Part shown: one piece after another, positions 47,152 through 55,003 of the stretch
Layout: every line of letters begins with the position of its first letter
Numbering within the stretch: position 1 is the first letter of the stretch
Source of the DNA: a virus
Direction: 5' to 3' (one strand)
IMG/VR virus record: IMGVR_UViG_3300021171_000007
Span: 1-64,000 of that record
Length of the DNA: 64,000 nt
Position numbers and translations under genes: made by a program
Notes under the pieces: model-generated
Told to the model about the DNA's origin: nothing
Database searches by the model: none
Seen by the model: only the letters and a program-made list of their open reading frames with translations

Positions 47152-47468
47152 TGTCTGACAATGTAATACCATTCCCAGAACATAGGATATGCAGAGACCA
47201 AAATGGAAATATACCAAAATCATGTGTCAATTATAGTAGCTGCAAAAATTTTGAAGCAGAAGTTTATTCTATTCAATATGAAGAATTTGGATATCATAAT
47301 AATCGTAAACCTGGAGAAAAATATTATGTTGGAGCTTTAACATATCAAGATCCAGATTTTGAAGGAGGCTTAATAGCGATTCATTTTAGTGAAATGACAT
47401 GTGGATATCAAATGTCAAAAGAAGAAGCAATTAAATTGGCAAATTTACTTTTGGAGTTAACTAAATGA
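47151..47468 (+). CDS. Hypothetical protein
   Basis: 105 aa from ATG 47151. NVIPFPEHRICRDQNGNIPK, Cys-containing middle (SCVNYSSCKNFE) and a C-terminal helix KEEAIKLANLLLELTK. Unknown. Confidence 0.5.
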   Translation: MSDNVIPFPEHRICRDQNGNIPKSCVNYSSCKNFEAEVYSIQYEEFGYHNNRKPGEKYYVGALTYQDPDFEGGLIAIHFSEMTCGYQMSKEEAIKLANLLLELTK

Positions 47469-47974
47469 CTCGCGAATGTGGTGAATGCACTTTATGCTGC
47501 AAGTTATTGCCAGTTTTAGAATTGGATAAACCTGCTAATATACGTTGTAAGCATCAACGTCAAATAAAGGGATGTCTTGTTTATCATACTAACAAAATGC
47601 CCTTATCATGCCATGTTTGGAATTGTCGGTGGCTTGTTAGTGATGATACGCACGATTTGGCGCGCCCAGATAGATCTCATTATGTCATTGATATTACGCC
47701 AGATTTTGTTATAGCTGTTGATAGAGGCGAGAATATTAAGATTCAAGTAGTACAAATTTGGTGCGATGCAAATTATCCAGATGCTTGGAAAGATCCTAGA
47801 CTCAAAGCCTACATGATGCGTCGTGGTGCAGAAGGTATTGCGAGTATGATTCGTTACGATTCTTGGAGGGCTATAATTGTTATTCCACCTAATATGACTA
47901 TTGAAAAGCAATGGGTTGTAAGAACAGGTGATATGAAAGAGAAAGAAGATCTCATTAAGATATTAAATGAGTAA
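47465..47974 (+). CDS. YkgJ-family-like cysteine-cluster protein
   Basis: 169 aa. ECGECTLCCKLLPVLELDKP, then CKHQ, GCLVY and CHVWNC: the Cys pattern of YkgJ-type (CxxCxxCC) zinc/iron cluster proteins. C-terminal half alpha/beta. Enzymatic role unknown in the family. Confidence 0.65.
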   Translation: MTRECGECTLCCKLLPVLELDKPANIRCKHQRQIKGCLVYHTNKMPLSCHVWNCRWLVSDDTHDLARPDRSHYVIDITPDFVIAVDRGENIKIQVVQIWCDANYPDAWKDPRLKAYMMRRGAEGIASMIRYDSWRAIIVIPPNMTIEKQWVVRTGDMKEKEDLIKILNE

Positions 47975-47988
47975 GTGCGGAGGTTCTA

Positions 47989-48189
47989 ATGAATGTTGGC
48001 GAGCGTGAGAAGCGTATTTGGGATATTGCAGAAAAATTAAATCTTTATATGTCAGATTTAGATGAATGGCCTAATCCTGTATCTGAAGGATATTGCGCCT
48101 CATTCAGTACATTAGACGTAACAGGAAATGGAGAGACTCCAGAATTAGCTCTTGAAGATTTAATTGTCAAATTGGAACAGAGGAATTAG
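47989..48189 (+). CDS. Small hypothetical protein
   Basis: 66 aa, helix then YCASFSTLDVTGNGETPELA. Resembles the small HicB-like/antitoxin-type beta-alpha pattern, but no partner toxin is visible. Low certainty. Confidence 0.5.
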   Translation: MNVGEREKRIWDIAEKLNLYMSDLDEWPNPVSEGYCASFSTLDVTGNGETPELALEDLIVKLEQRN

Positions 48190-48242
48190 TGGTGTTGCCC
48201 CTCGCCACTAATAAAACTCTCACAGGGGCCTTGGAGTACACA

Positions 48243-48641
48243 ATGGAAAGCACTGAGCTTACCTGGCACTTGCCGAGGGTACTGCCCGAGGTGAGTAATC
48301 CACGGAGTTTTCTGGATCATGTTCACTCGATCTTGAAGAAACTGTGGTCAAGCGACGAATTTTATCAGTACATCGACGGCGTGACTAACAAGTTGTCGGT
48401 TACTGGTAACTTTCTCGTTGATCGAGGATTTGCTGCAAGGCAGATCCAAGATGTTGCCAAGGAGGATGGCATTGCTGATGTTGCGACATGCAAATTGTCG
48501 AAGATCATGCGTGCCATTGAGACCATCCTGCGTCGTCCCGAGTATGCTATGGGTCGCAAAGAGCGCCTCGCTAACCTCAAGTTGTTGGAGGCGCAAGCGG
48601 CGCAGCAGGAGACGCAAGAAGCTCAAGTTGCTGCTGAGTAA
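48243..48641 (+). CDS. Hypothetical protein with GC-richer codons
   Basis: 132 aa from ATG 48243 (TTGGAG upstream); a GTG at 48189 would add 18 residues. Residues 55-100 look like a helix-turn-helix region (DRGFAARQIQDVAKEDGIAD), C-terminus an Ala/Gln-rich helix. Codon use is GC-richer than its neighbours. Possibly a virion or regulatory protein. Confidence 0.5.
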   Translation: MESTELTWHLPRVLPEVSNPRSFLDHVHSILKKLWSSDEFYQYIDGVTNKLSVTGNFLVDRGFAARQIQDVAKEDGIADVATCKLSKIMRAIETILRRPEYAMGRKERLANLKLLEAQAAQQETQEAQVAAE

Positions 48642-48655
48642 AGCGTAGCGTAAAC

Positions 48656-48681
48656 GGGGGCCAGGGTAAAACCTGGTCCCC
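48656..48681 (+). terminator. GC-rich hairpin between genes
   Basis: GGGGGCCAGG-6 nt-CCTGGTCCCC, 10 bp with one G-U. No U tract; likely partial terminator or processing hairpin ahead of the next RBS. Confidence 0.5.
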
Positions 48682-48699
48682 ACTAACCAGGAGAGTAAA

Positions 48700-49230
48700 A
48701 TGGATGTAACTGTTGTGGAAAAGAACACAAACGTGAAGATTTATGATGCACTTATATTTATTCAAGTTTACGAAGCTGACAAAAAAGAATTACCTACAAT
48801 TAATCAAATAACTAAAGCTGTAGGTTGTTCCAAAAGTACAGCTTCAGAAGCATTACATGAGAATAAGAGTTTGCAAGCTGGATTGTTAGGTCCAGTAAAA
48901 ATAAGTAAGGCGCAAGAATACCATATTAATGCTATGATAATTAGAAGGAAAAGAGAAATTGAAGCAGAATTTGATGAGCGTGTTAGGCTTAAAATGCTCG
49001 AACATAATGAAGCATATCGAGCTGGATTAGAAAAGCTCAAAACAGAGGCGCAAAAGAAATTTGATCTATACGAGAAATTGCTTAACAAACATAGGCCATT
49101 ATTTACGGAAGATGAGTTCCGTACTATAATGGCATGTTTACATCCAGATAATTCTGCCTCAAAAGAAAAGCGTGAGATAGCGTTTACTAAATTTATTGAA
49201 AAGAAACTCCAACTAACTGGAGCCAAATAG
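48700..49230 (+). CDS. HTH protein with long helix and J-domain-like C-terminus
   Basis: 176 aa. Residues 30-55 (PTINQITKAVGCSKSTASEA) fit a helix-turn-helix. A long charged helix follows (residues 75-135). The C-terminal IMACLHPDNSASKEKREIAF has the H-P-D...AF arrangement frequent in phage proteins. Probable DNA-binding regulator. Its 3' end overlaps the convergent primase gene by 18 nt. Confidence 0.55.
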   Translation: MDVTVVEKNTNVKIYDALIFIQVYEADKKELPTINQITKAVGCSKSTASEALHENKSLQAGLLGPVKISKAQEYHINAMIIRRKREIEAEFDERVRLKMLEHNEAYRAGLEKLKTEAQKKFDLYEKLLNKHRPLFTEDEFRTIMACLHPDNSASKEKREIAFTKFIEKKLQLTGAK

Positions 49231-50457
49231 ATCCTTATCGGCGTGAGAGATGACAGGTCTGTTTCTCTCCGCCTCCTCCATCATTCTGTTATAATCTTCT
49301 TCCCACATGACTTCGCCTATCCACGGCGGCTTAAATCCATTCTCCTTTGCTGCCCATATAAGACCTCCAAGACTTTTAGTCCCATTTCTAGGAAATTCTG
49401 GGCGATGCGATTTCCATTGCCGCATAAAGTAACCTTGGCCGCGCCCCATTACACCGTATCTGGCGCCGCCGCTTACAGCTTCAAGAAACAATTCTGTTGC
49501 CTCATCAATTGTTAGTTGATTTGCTTCATTTTCGTCATGTATCGCTCCTATTAATGGTAGCATTACATGAAGTGTGTACCATTCGTTTGTGTCTGCCAAT
49601 CCTTCGTCTCGAATGAACTCTATACATGCCAACGCTTTCTTGTATGCTGTCCATTTGGAATCTTTGCGAGGTATAAATGGTTGTCTCTGCGACTGTGCGC
49701 GAATTGGCGTTATATTTGGCACTTTTAATCTCAATTCATCAATGCTATGTTTATAACAATAATTTCTGGCTATGTGTGCTAACGCTACTTGCTGGCCTTT
49801 GGTTTGCTTCTCTAATTTTGGATAATTTACCGTTCCTGGAAGACGCATCACTCGGTCTACGTTGGACATATTATCAACTTTGACTGGAAGATGTGCTACT
49901 TTGGAACGTAAGAACGTCTCAAAATCATGCCCAAGATTAGTAACGAATGAGCGCATTTTAATTGATCCTAAATTAGCAGCTTTTTTCTGCTCAGTATCTG
50001 CTGGATTAAATAATTTGACACCTTCTCTCCTATTGAGAAGATAGATAAGGTGAAAGCCGCCGCCAGTATTAATAACTAGCGATGGTTTTAATTCAAGTTC
50101 CTTATCTATAAAATCCAAAACCTTTTGTTGATCTCTTTCAAAAGAAGTAAAATCTATATCAAATGCTAAGGCTCTGATACCTATGATATCATCTATATTA
50201 TTTTTGCCACCCTTGCCTTGTCTATCAAAAATCTTACATGGTATGTTAACACTGTAATAAACATTGGACTTACGAGCTTGGCGCTTCTTAATGTCTGCAA
50301 TCAATAATTCTCTTTGTTCCTTTTCAAAGGTGCGCCCAGCTTCCCAGACTGGGCCGTTATCAGGTCCGCCAAATGGCGCTTCAGAAGCTATTGTATGGCG
50401 CCCATTAGGCTCTAGGATGTCAAGAAATTGAAGAGCTTGCTCGATATTGAGTTCCAT
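49213..50457 (-). CDS. AEP-type DNA primase (RepB-like/prim-pol), C-terminal KDLFGSS
   Basis: 414 aa. GIRALAFDIDF (about residues 93-103) gives the acidic metal-binding D-x-D, LVINTGGGFHLIYLL (about 126-141) the sGGxH motif, and VDRVMRLPGTVNYPK a third primase motif, all as in archaeo-eukaryotic-type primases of phages and plasmids. The C-terminal 130 residues are helical. The protein ends KDLFGSS, carrying the terminal DLF peptide. It is in a leftward operon with the small DLF protein at 50459, opposite in direction to its surroundings and controlled from the divergent region at 50.7 kb. Confidence 0.75.
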   Translation of the reverse strand: MELNIEQALQFLDILEPNGRHTIASEAPFGGPDNGPVWEAGRTFEKEQRELLIADIKKRQARKSNVYYSVNIPCKIFDRQGKGGKNNIDDIIGIRALAFDIDFTSFERDQQKVLDFIDKELELKPSLVINTGGGFHLIYLLNRREGVKLFNPADTEQKKAANLGSIKMRSFVTNLGHDFETFLRSKVAHLPVKVDNMSNVDRVMRLPGTVNYPKLEKQTKGQQVALAHIARNYCYKHSIDELRLKVPNITPIRAQSQRQPFIPRKDSKWTAYKKALACIEFIRDEGLADTNEWYTLHVMLPLIGAIHDENEANQLTIDEATELFLEAVSGGARYGVMGRGQGYFMRQWKSHRPEFPRNGTKSLGGLIWAAKENGFKPPWIGEVMWEEDYNRMMEEAERNRPVISHADKDLFGSS

Positions 50458-50458
50458 C

Positions 50459-50692
50459 TTACTCTCCCTTTTTCACAGCTTTAATTTGTATTGATCTTAA
50501 ATTCTTGGCTGTTTTAATTGTCTTAGATTGTTGAGCACTAAATTCTTTATATGTCTCAGTAAGTTCTTCATAATTATGTTTTAATAAAATATAAATAGCG
50601 TCATAAAGTCTTAATGATTCATCGTAATTAGCCTTGGCTTTTTCCCAATTCTTTTTTGCACGATCGTATTCATCTGTAAACAGATCTGGCAT
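50459..50692 (-). CDS. Small coiled-coil protein with N-terminal PDLF peptide
   Basis: 77 aa. MPDLFTDEYDRAKKNWEKAK followed by a continuous helix. It lies 1 nt upstream of the primase gene in the same operon. The N-terminal DLF suggests that it, too, docks on the replication clamp; a bridging role with the primase is an inference. Confidence 0.6.
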   Translation of the reverse strand: MPDLFTDEYDRAKKNWEKAKANYDESLRLYDAIYILLKHNYEELTETYKEFSAQQSKTIKTAKNLRSIQIKAVKKGE

Positions 50693-50721
50693 AATTTCTA
50701 TTTCTCCTTATTGCCTAAATT

Positions 50722-50750
50722 AGAGTAGCATAAACCGAAAAAGAAAGCAA
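50722..50750 (-). promoter_or_regulatory. Leftward extended -10 promoter of the primase operon
   Basis: Minus strand TTGCTT (50750-50745), 17-nt spacer ending ATGC, TACTCT (50727-50722). Start codon of the first gene lies 30 nt downstream, with AAGGAG. Confidence 0.75.
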
Positions 50751-50799
50751 GACCTTTCTTAAACTGTAAAACTTCAAATCAACCCCAGAAGGAAAGAAA

Positions 50800-51141
50800 A
50801 TGGCGACTTTCACCTATAAATCCTACAATTTTGTGGATAAAGATCCTATAATTGATGAAATCCGAACTGTCTATCAAGACAGCGGTGTCAACTATAAATG
50901 GATAGAAGATAATAGTGGCGTAGGCGCAAAAACACTATCAAATTGGTTTAACGGCAAAACTAAGAAGCCACAAGCCGCAACCATAAATGCTGTACTTAGA
51001 TCATTAGGTTACAAGCTAGGCATTGTTGAGTTTGGTAAACAAGTTAAAGTATTTCCAGTAATGGAACAACCTAAGCCAGTTAAAACATCTATACGGCATG
51101 TTGTTCAAATGAGCAAGTACAAGAAAAAATCAAAAAGATAA
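50800..51141 (+). CDS. XRE/Cro-type HTH regulator
   Basis: 113 aa. Residues 18-65 form a Cro/C1-type fold: IRTVYQDSGVNYKWIEDNSG, then GAKTLSNWFNGKTKKPQAAT and NAVLRSLGYKL. C-terminus basic. Transcribed divergently from the primase operon, so it probably controls the shared region at 50693-50799 and possibly other promoters. Confidence 0.7.
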   Translation: MATFTYKSYNFVDKDPIIDEIRTVYQDSGVNYKWIEDNSGVGAKTLSNWFNGKTKKPQAATINAVLRSLGYKLGIVEFGKQVKVFPVMEQPKPVKTSIRHVVQMSKYKKKSKR

Positions 51142-51330
51142 CCGGAACCCCACCGAGGATACAACCCCAGCATCGGAAGTGTGACTACCGGCTAGTGATG
51201 GACTCTTTAGTAAATGGCCTGCGCTGTACCCCGCGGCTATATTGAGGAAGAGTTTTGGCACTACAAGACTTGGTTCAGGTCCTCGCGTGGGCCTAGACAT
51301 TGCCTGTGAAACCAAGTAACGTCGCATATT
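51142..51330 (+). ncRNA. Structured non-coding region (unclassified RNA)
   Basis: About 190 nt without a gene. Pairings visible: CCGG at 51143 with CCGG near 51187; CCGA/TCGG enclosing an 16-nt loop (about 51154-51177); ACTTGGTT (about 51269) with AACCAAGT (about 51310), extended by AGG/CCT. Followed directly by a 14-bp hairpin. No known riboswitch or ribozyme consensus recognised. Confidence 0.45.
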
Positions 51331-51364
51331 GAGGCTGTCGCCGGAATGGGCCGGTGGCAGCCTC
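51331..51364 (+). terminator. 14-bp hairpin, probable terminator
   Basis: Stem 51331-51344/51351-51364 (contains GAGGCTG and CAGCCTC ends; two G-U pairs), loop AATGGG, then TCTTACC. Strong stem, poor U tract. Confidence 0.6.
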
Positions 51365-51390
51365 TCTTACCATCAAACAGGAGAAGTAAA

Positions 51391-51810
51391 ATGAAATATA
51401 AAGTAGAGTTTTCAGGTAATGCAGAGATCATGTTTGCTATGATGGCAAAACTATTGCCAGATGAACTTAATGTTCATGTTGAAGAGTTACCTGAACCAAA
51501 AGCGGAACATTTCTCTAAAGTGGCGCAACTGGTTAATAGCCACCAGAAGTTGGTAGCGCCACCAAAGGGAAAGGGGCAACGCCATTATAAAGATCCATCA
51601 GGCAAAACATGCCAAGATCATACCTTTGAATTTCTAAAGAGTCGTCCATCAGCAACATGGGCAGAAATGAGCCATCATATTGTAACATTAGGTTACAATA
51701 AAAGCTCAATTAATAATGCCGTTGTTAGATTGGTGCATAAGAAGTTGATTGAGAAAGTGACAACAGGTGTATATAGAGTCATTAAGAAATCACATGATCG
51801 GACTGTGTAA
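51391..51810 (+). CDS. Winged-helix-like hypothetical protein
   Basis: 139 aa from ATG 51391 (CAGGAG). The C-terminal half (FLKSRPSATWAEMSHHIVTL, then SSINNAVVRLVHKKLIEKVT and GVYRV) matches a winged-helix fold. The N-terminal part KVEFSGNAEIMFAMMAKLLP is separate. Possibly a transcription regulator. Confidence 0.55.
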   Translation: MKYKVEFSGNAEIMFAMMAKLLPDELNVHVEELPEPKAEHFSKVAQLVNSHQKLVAPPKGKGQRHYKDPSGKTCQDHTFEFLKSRPSATWAEMSHHIVTLGYNKSSINNAVVRLVHKKLIEKVTTGVYRVIKKSHDRTV

Positions 51811-51819
51811 ATTTTTCGG

Positions 51820-51848
51820 TTGCTTTCCTCGCGCAACTATGCTATGTT
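51820..51848 (+). promoter_or_regulatory. Extended -10 promoter of the ligase/replication operon
   Basis: TTGCTT (51820-51825), 17-nt spacer ending ATGC, TATGTT (51843-51848). Precedes the ligase gene at 51870 and the long replication operon. Confidence 0.7.
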
Positions 51849-51869
51849 AAGAGAGAAGGATGGGTTCTG

Positions 51870-53015
51870 ATGTTTCTGGATAAGATCTATAAAAAGGACG
51901 TTTCTGGCAATATAAGAGTTTGGCAAGCCGAAGTGGGGGAAGGTGAATGGGAAGGTTGCTGGAGATCGCATCACGGTACTTTAAATGGGCAAATCCAAAC
52001 AACACAATGGACAGAAGTAGAATTAAAATCACAATCATCTATAATGGAGCAAGCTATATTTTATGCCAATGCAGAAATGAAAAAGAAATTGAAAATAGAT
52101 TACAAACTCAATATCGAAGATATAAATGAGTCTCGAATGAGTTTTATTAAACCGATGTTAGCTCATACATATGTAGGATGGGAGCGCCCATGTTTTGCTC
52201 AACCTAAGCTAGATGGCGTTCGATGCTTGGCAAATGTAGATGGGCTTTGGACGCGCACCAATAAGCAGATCATTTCTACACCTCATATCGAGGGAGAATT
52301 GAAGGCATTTTTTGAAGATCATCCAGAAATTATTTTAGATGGAGAATTATATAATCACGACCTGCATGATAACTTCAATAAGATAATTTCTTTGGCTCGA
52401 AAGACTAAGCCTGAGTTTGCGGACTTAGAAGAGTCAGCAGAGCTTATAGAATATTGGATATATGATATGTTTAATCTAGAAAATTCTGACTCTATATTTG
52501 AAGAGAGATGGGATTATATACATGACAATTTATTTAATCTAGATCATAATATAAATATGATAAAAGCAGTTCCAACTCGGTTTGTTACAACGGAAGATGA
52601 GTTGGATATATACAATCAAGAACTCTTATTGGACGGATATGAAGGACAAATTGTGCGCCACAATGTTGCATATCAACAGAAGCGCACAGATAAACTTCTC
52701 AAACGAAAAGAGTTCGTTGACGAAGAATATGAACTAAAATCAATTGAAGAAGGAGCAGGGCAATGGAGCGGCTATGCAAAAATAGCTGTTTGCCAATTAC
52801 CAGATGGCAGAGAATTTAGAGCAGGTATATCTGGAACACAAGAATTCACATTACAACTTTTGGAGGAAAGAGAGAAGTATCATTCTGTTACGGTGAAATA
52901 TCAAGCATTAACTCCAGATGGAATTCCTCGCTTTCCAATAGCTATAAAGTTTTGGGAAGAAATGTTTGATAGACTAGACGAAGTTCTCAAACCGAAACGT
53001 GATCTTTTCGCATAG
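51870..53015 (+). CDS. ATP-dependent DNA ligase with WGR-like N-terminus and C-terminal DLFA
   Basis: 381 aa. Motif I is AQPKLDGVRC with the AMP-accepting K113; motif III-like EIILDGELYNH; motif IV YEGQIVRHN; motif V DKLLKRKEFVDEEYELKSI; then an OB domain (AGQWSGYAKIAVCQLPDGRE). Residues 1-85 (KIYKKDVSGNIRVWQAEVGE ...QAIFYANAEMKKKLK) resemble a WGR domain, as in several phage ligases. The C-terminus KPKRDLFA is the terminal DLFA peptide. Seals nicks during phage replication; recruitment to the clamp through DLFA would fit. Confidence 0.88.
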   Translation: MFLDKIYKKDVSGNIRVWQAEVGEGEWEGCWRSHHGTLNGQIQTTQWTEVELKSQSSIMEQAIFYANAEMKKKLKIDYKLNIEDINESRMSFIKPMLAHTYVGWERPCFAQPKLDGVRCLANVDGLWTRTNKQIISTPHIEGELKAFFEDHPEIILDGELYNHDLHDNFNKIISLARKTKPEFADLEESAELIEYWIYDMFNLENSDSIFEERWDYIHDNLFNLDHNINMIKAVPTRFVTTEDELDIYNQELLLDGYEGQIVRHNVAYQQKRTDKLLKRKEFVDEEYELKSIEEGAGQWSGYAKIAVCQLPDGREFRAGISGTQEFTLQLLEEREKYHSVTVKYQALTPDGIPRFPIAIKFWEEMFDRLDEVLKPKRDLFA

Positions 53016-53025
53016 GAGTTTGGTA

Positions 53026-53841
53026 ATGAACGAAGTGCAAACAACGACCCAAGGTCAACTAGCTTTAGATGATGAACTCTTATCGCTAGGAGGGATGGGA
53101 ACTGAGAATGTAAAGTCCAAAGACGTTCTTATTCCACGCCTAGTCATTCTGCAAGCACTGTCTCCTCAATTGAACAAAAAGAAAGCAGAATACATTGAGG
53201 GTGCAGAGATCGGTGATTTCTGCAATGTGGCAACTGGTGACATTTACAAGGAATCAGTTCTCGTTGTTCCTTGCCATTTTACTACGGATTATATTGAATG
53301 GACAAAGAACCGCGGTGGCTTAGCAGCAAACCACGGAGACGATGCTTCAATTTTGAAGCACACTGTCAAGAACGACAAGAACGAGAACGTATTGACGAAT
53401 GGTAACATTGTCCAAGAAACGGCACAATGGTATTGCCTTCTGCAAGATGGCGCCTCATGGTCAAGAATTTTCTTTCCGCTTAAGGCAACCAACCTAAAGC
53501 ACTCAAGAAAATGGCTTACATTATGCAGAGCAGAAGTGGTACAACTTCCGAATAACGAACTTTGGAAGCCGCCCCTTTTTTGGCGATCTTGGAAGTTGGA
53601 TATTATCAGTGATGGAAACGACCAAGGTGATTGGTACACATTTAGGCCAGTTAAGGGCGAATTAATAATGGATCTTGATCCAAGTAAGCAACTCATTAGA
53701 CTGTGCAAGTCATTTTACGAAGATATTCGTACCAACGTTGTTCGTCCTGATATTGAAACAACTCAAGACGAAACTGGTCCTATTATTGAAGGGAGAGCAA
53801 ATCCAAAAACAGATCCAACCGAAAAGGATATACCATTCTAA
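53026..53841 (+). CDS. Single-stranded-DNA-binding-type protein with DIPF C-terminus
   Basis: 271 aa from ATG 53026 (AGGAG). The body (IPRLVILQALSPQLNKKKAE...GDIYKESVLVVPCHFTTDYI) is a beta-rich fold found in phage proteins located with ligase/helicase genes. The last residues PTEKDIPF reproduce the acidic DDDIPF tip of bacterial SSB, which recruits replication and repair proteins. The OB-fold itself is not clearly recognisable by eye. Function as the phage SSB is therefore a strong but indirect inference. Confidence 0.65.
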   Translation: MNEVQTTTQGQLALDDELLSLGGMGTENVKSKDVLIPRLVILQALSPQLNKKKAEYIEGAEIGDFCNVATGDIYKESVLVVPCHFTTDYIEWTKNRGGLAANHGDDASILKHTVKNDKNENVLTNGNIVQETAQWYCLLQDGASWSRIFFPLKATNLKHSRKWLTLCRAEVVQLPNNELWKPPLFWRSWKLDIISDGNDQGDWYTFRPVKGELIMDLDPSKQLIRLCKSFYEDIRTNVVRPDIETTQDETGPIIEGRANPKTDPTEKDIPF

Positions 53842-53911
53842 GGAGGTGCTGGTGCGAGATATTGGGGTTACGCCTATATATCTGAGGGTTCGATTCCCTC
53901 TACCTCTTCCA
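53842..53911 (+). tRNA. tRNA-like relic (acceptor and T arm only)
   Basis: The 3' part is clearly tRNA-like: T stem GAGGG/CCCTC with loop TTCGATT, acceptor strand TACCTCT, then T and CCA. The first 7 nt GGAGGTG pair with the acceptor 3' strand (two G-U pairs). Only 35 nt lie between acceptor and T arm, several fewer than in a normal tRNA. They form AGATAT/ATATCT plus an internal GG/CC pair instead of proper D and anticodon arms. No anticodon can be assigned. Probably a degenerate tRNA. Confidence 0.4.
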
Positions 53912-53927
53912 ATAGTGAGGAGATGAA

Positions 53928-54374
53928 ATGAGCCTTATTGAACACGATGTAGGTGAACACGCAACCCGAGCAATTGAAGAGAGACTTCTTGGTGTAGAAA
54001 GACCAAGATTATTGAGAACACTTTCGACCAAACCAGAACCGGTGGTTGAGGAGCCACCGGCACCGGAACCTGAATCTATGCCAACACCTGTTAAAATAGA
54101 CCATACATTAATTCCGATCGACGCTCTTGAAGAAGTGTCACGAGCACTTATGTATGGTAAAGAGAAACATGGCGCTTGGGGATGGATAGAACATCCAAAG
54201 AGCTATACTGAGCTTCTCGCGAAAGCGCAGCGCCACATTTTTGAGTTTCAACGCGGTGTGACAATTGATCCAGCAACTCAATTGTCACATATAGCATGTG
54301 CGATCTGTGATCTCATGTTTCTGCAATCCAATATTATAAAGGGTCGTGGAACAGATGACAGGTTCAAAGATTAA
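53928..54374 (+). CDS. dATP/dGTP diphosphohydrolase-like protein (DUF5664/MazG-like)
   Basis: 148 aa. LEEVSRALMYGKEKHGAWGW, then YTELLAKAQRHIFEFQRGVT and ATQLSHIACAICDLMFLQ: the L-x-YG-x-x-K-x-x-x-x-W ... RH ... D-x-x-T/S-x-L-x-H pattern of phage DUF5664 nucleotide diphosphohydrolases. N-terminal 60 residues are a Pro/Glu-rich linker. Likely adjusts the dNTP pool, in line with ThyX and the MazG-like protein at 28250. No PurZ homologue in this window, so no sign of a Z genome. Confidence 0.7.
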   Translation: MSLIEHDVGEHATRAIEERLLGVERPRLLRTLSTKPEPVVEEPPAPEPESMPTPVKIDHTLIPIDALEEVSRALMYGKEKHGAWGWIEHPKSYTELLAKAQRHIFEFQRGVTIDPATQLSHIACAICDLMFLQSNIIKGRGTDDRFKD

Positions 54375-54651
54375 GGAGCATGGGAAGGCTAGGTTCGGTA
54401 GAAGTCCGATTGAAGTCCCTTCAATGAGCAACGCCTAGCATAGCAATGGACTGATCGCGCCTAATCGGAATGGAGGTAGACATGTCCTGAAGGGCATACT
54501 GAGGACCGGGGACATACGAGGTCCATGAGAGATTGAGAACACCGTGGAAATAATCCGTAGTAGCGAAAGCTAGTGTAACTCAAACCAGGCCGTTTTGCCG
54601 CTATACCAATGCGGAGTGCTGTAAACAGCAATTAGGCCAAATGAGGGAGAT
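54375..54651 (+). ncRNA. 277-nt structured non-coding RNA (unclassified)
   Basis: No gene. First domain: GCTAGG/CCTAGC (about 54388/54434) enclosing TCGG/CCGA and TTGAAG/CTTCAA hairpins. Middle: ATGTCC/GGACAT and GGACC/GGTCC hairpins. Last domain: GGCC...GGCC enclosing CCGC-9 nt-GCGG and TGCTG-taaa-CAGCA. Dense nested pairing between two coding genes indicates an RNA, but it matches no consensus I recognise. Confidence 0.5.
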
Positions 54652-55002
54652 ATGGGAATAAGATTAACATATCTCCCTCTCACTAATATAGAAAAGCTAG
54701 AACGATGGCTTAAATTGGAGGTTGTAGTGGACTATAAAGAATTTGATTGCATAGATTGTAATTGCCATGTATATACATGGGCAGATGATGACAGAGAACG
54801 ATGTGCAGTTTGCACATGGATTAATCAATTGCCTGATCTAACGCAAAACGAAATTGATGAGATACGTGTTATGACTGCAACTCCTATACTTCCCAAATAT
54901 AGAGATGATAATTTTCCTGAAAGAAATTGCGACTATTGTGGCAATTTATATAAAGGCCCAGCAGTTTATTGCAGCCATGCATGTGCAATGAAGGACGCTT
55001 AA
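54652..55002 (+). CDS. Zinc-finger hypothetical protein
   Basis: 116 aa with three Cys groups: CIDCNC (about 32-37), CAVC (about 51-54) and CDYCGNLYKGPAVYCSHAC at the end, an FCS-like zinc knuckle. Begins just after the structured RNA region with GAGGGAG as RBS. Unknown role. Confidence 0.55.
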   Translation: MGIRLTYLPLTNIEKLERWLKLEVVVDYKEFDCIDCNCHVYTWADDDRERCAVCTWINQLPDLTQNEIDEIRVMTATPILPKYRDDNFPERNCDYCGNLYKGPAVYCSHACAMKDA

Positions 55003-55003
55003 C

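Noticed and set aside
53928-54374. Evidence for a 2-aminoadenine (Z) genome
   Set aside because: Only a DUF5664/MazG-like hydrolase is seen; no PurZ or DatZ-like gene and the polymerase is Pol III alpha type.
54375-54651. Group I intron or tmRNA in the 54.4 kb RNA region
   Set aside because: No recognisable P7/G-binding core, no flanking exon continuity, no tRNA-like domain.
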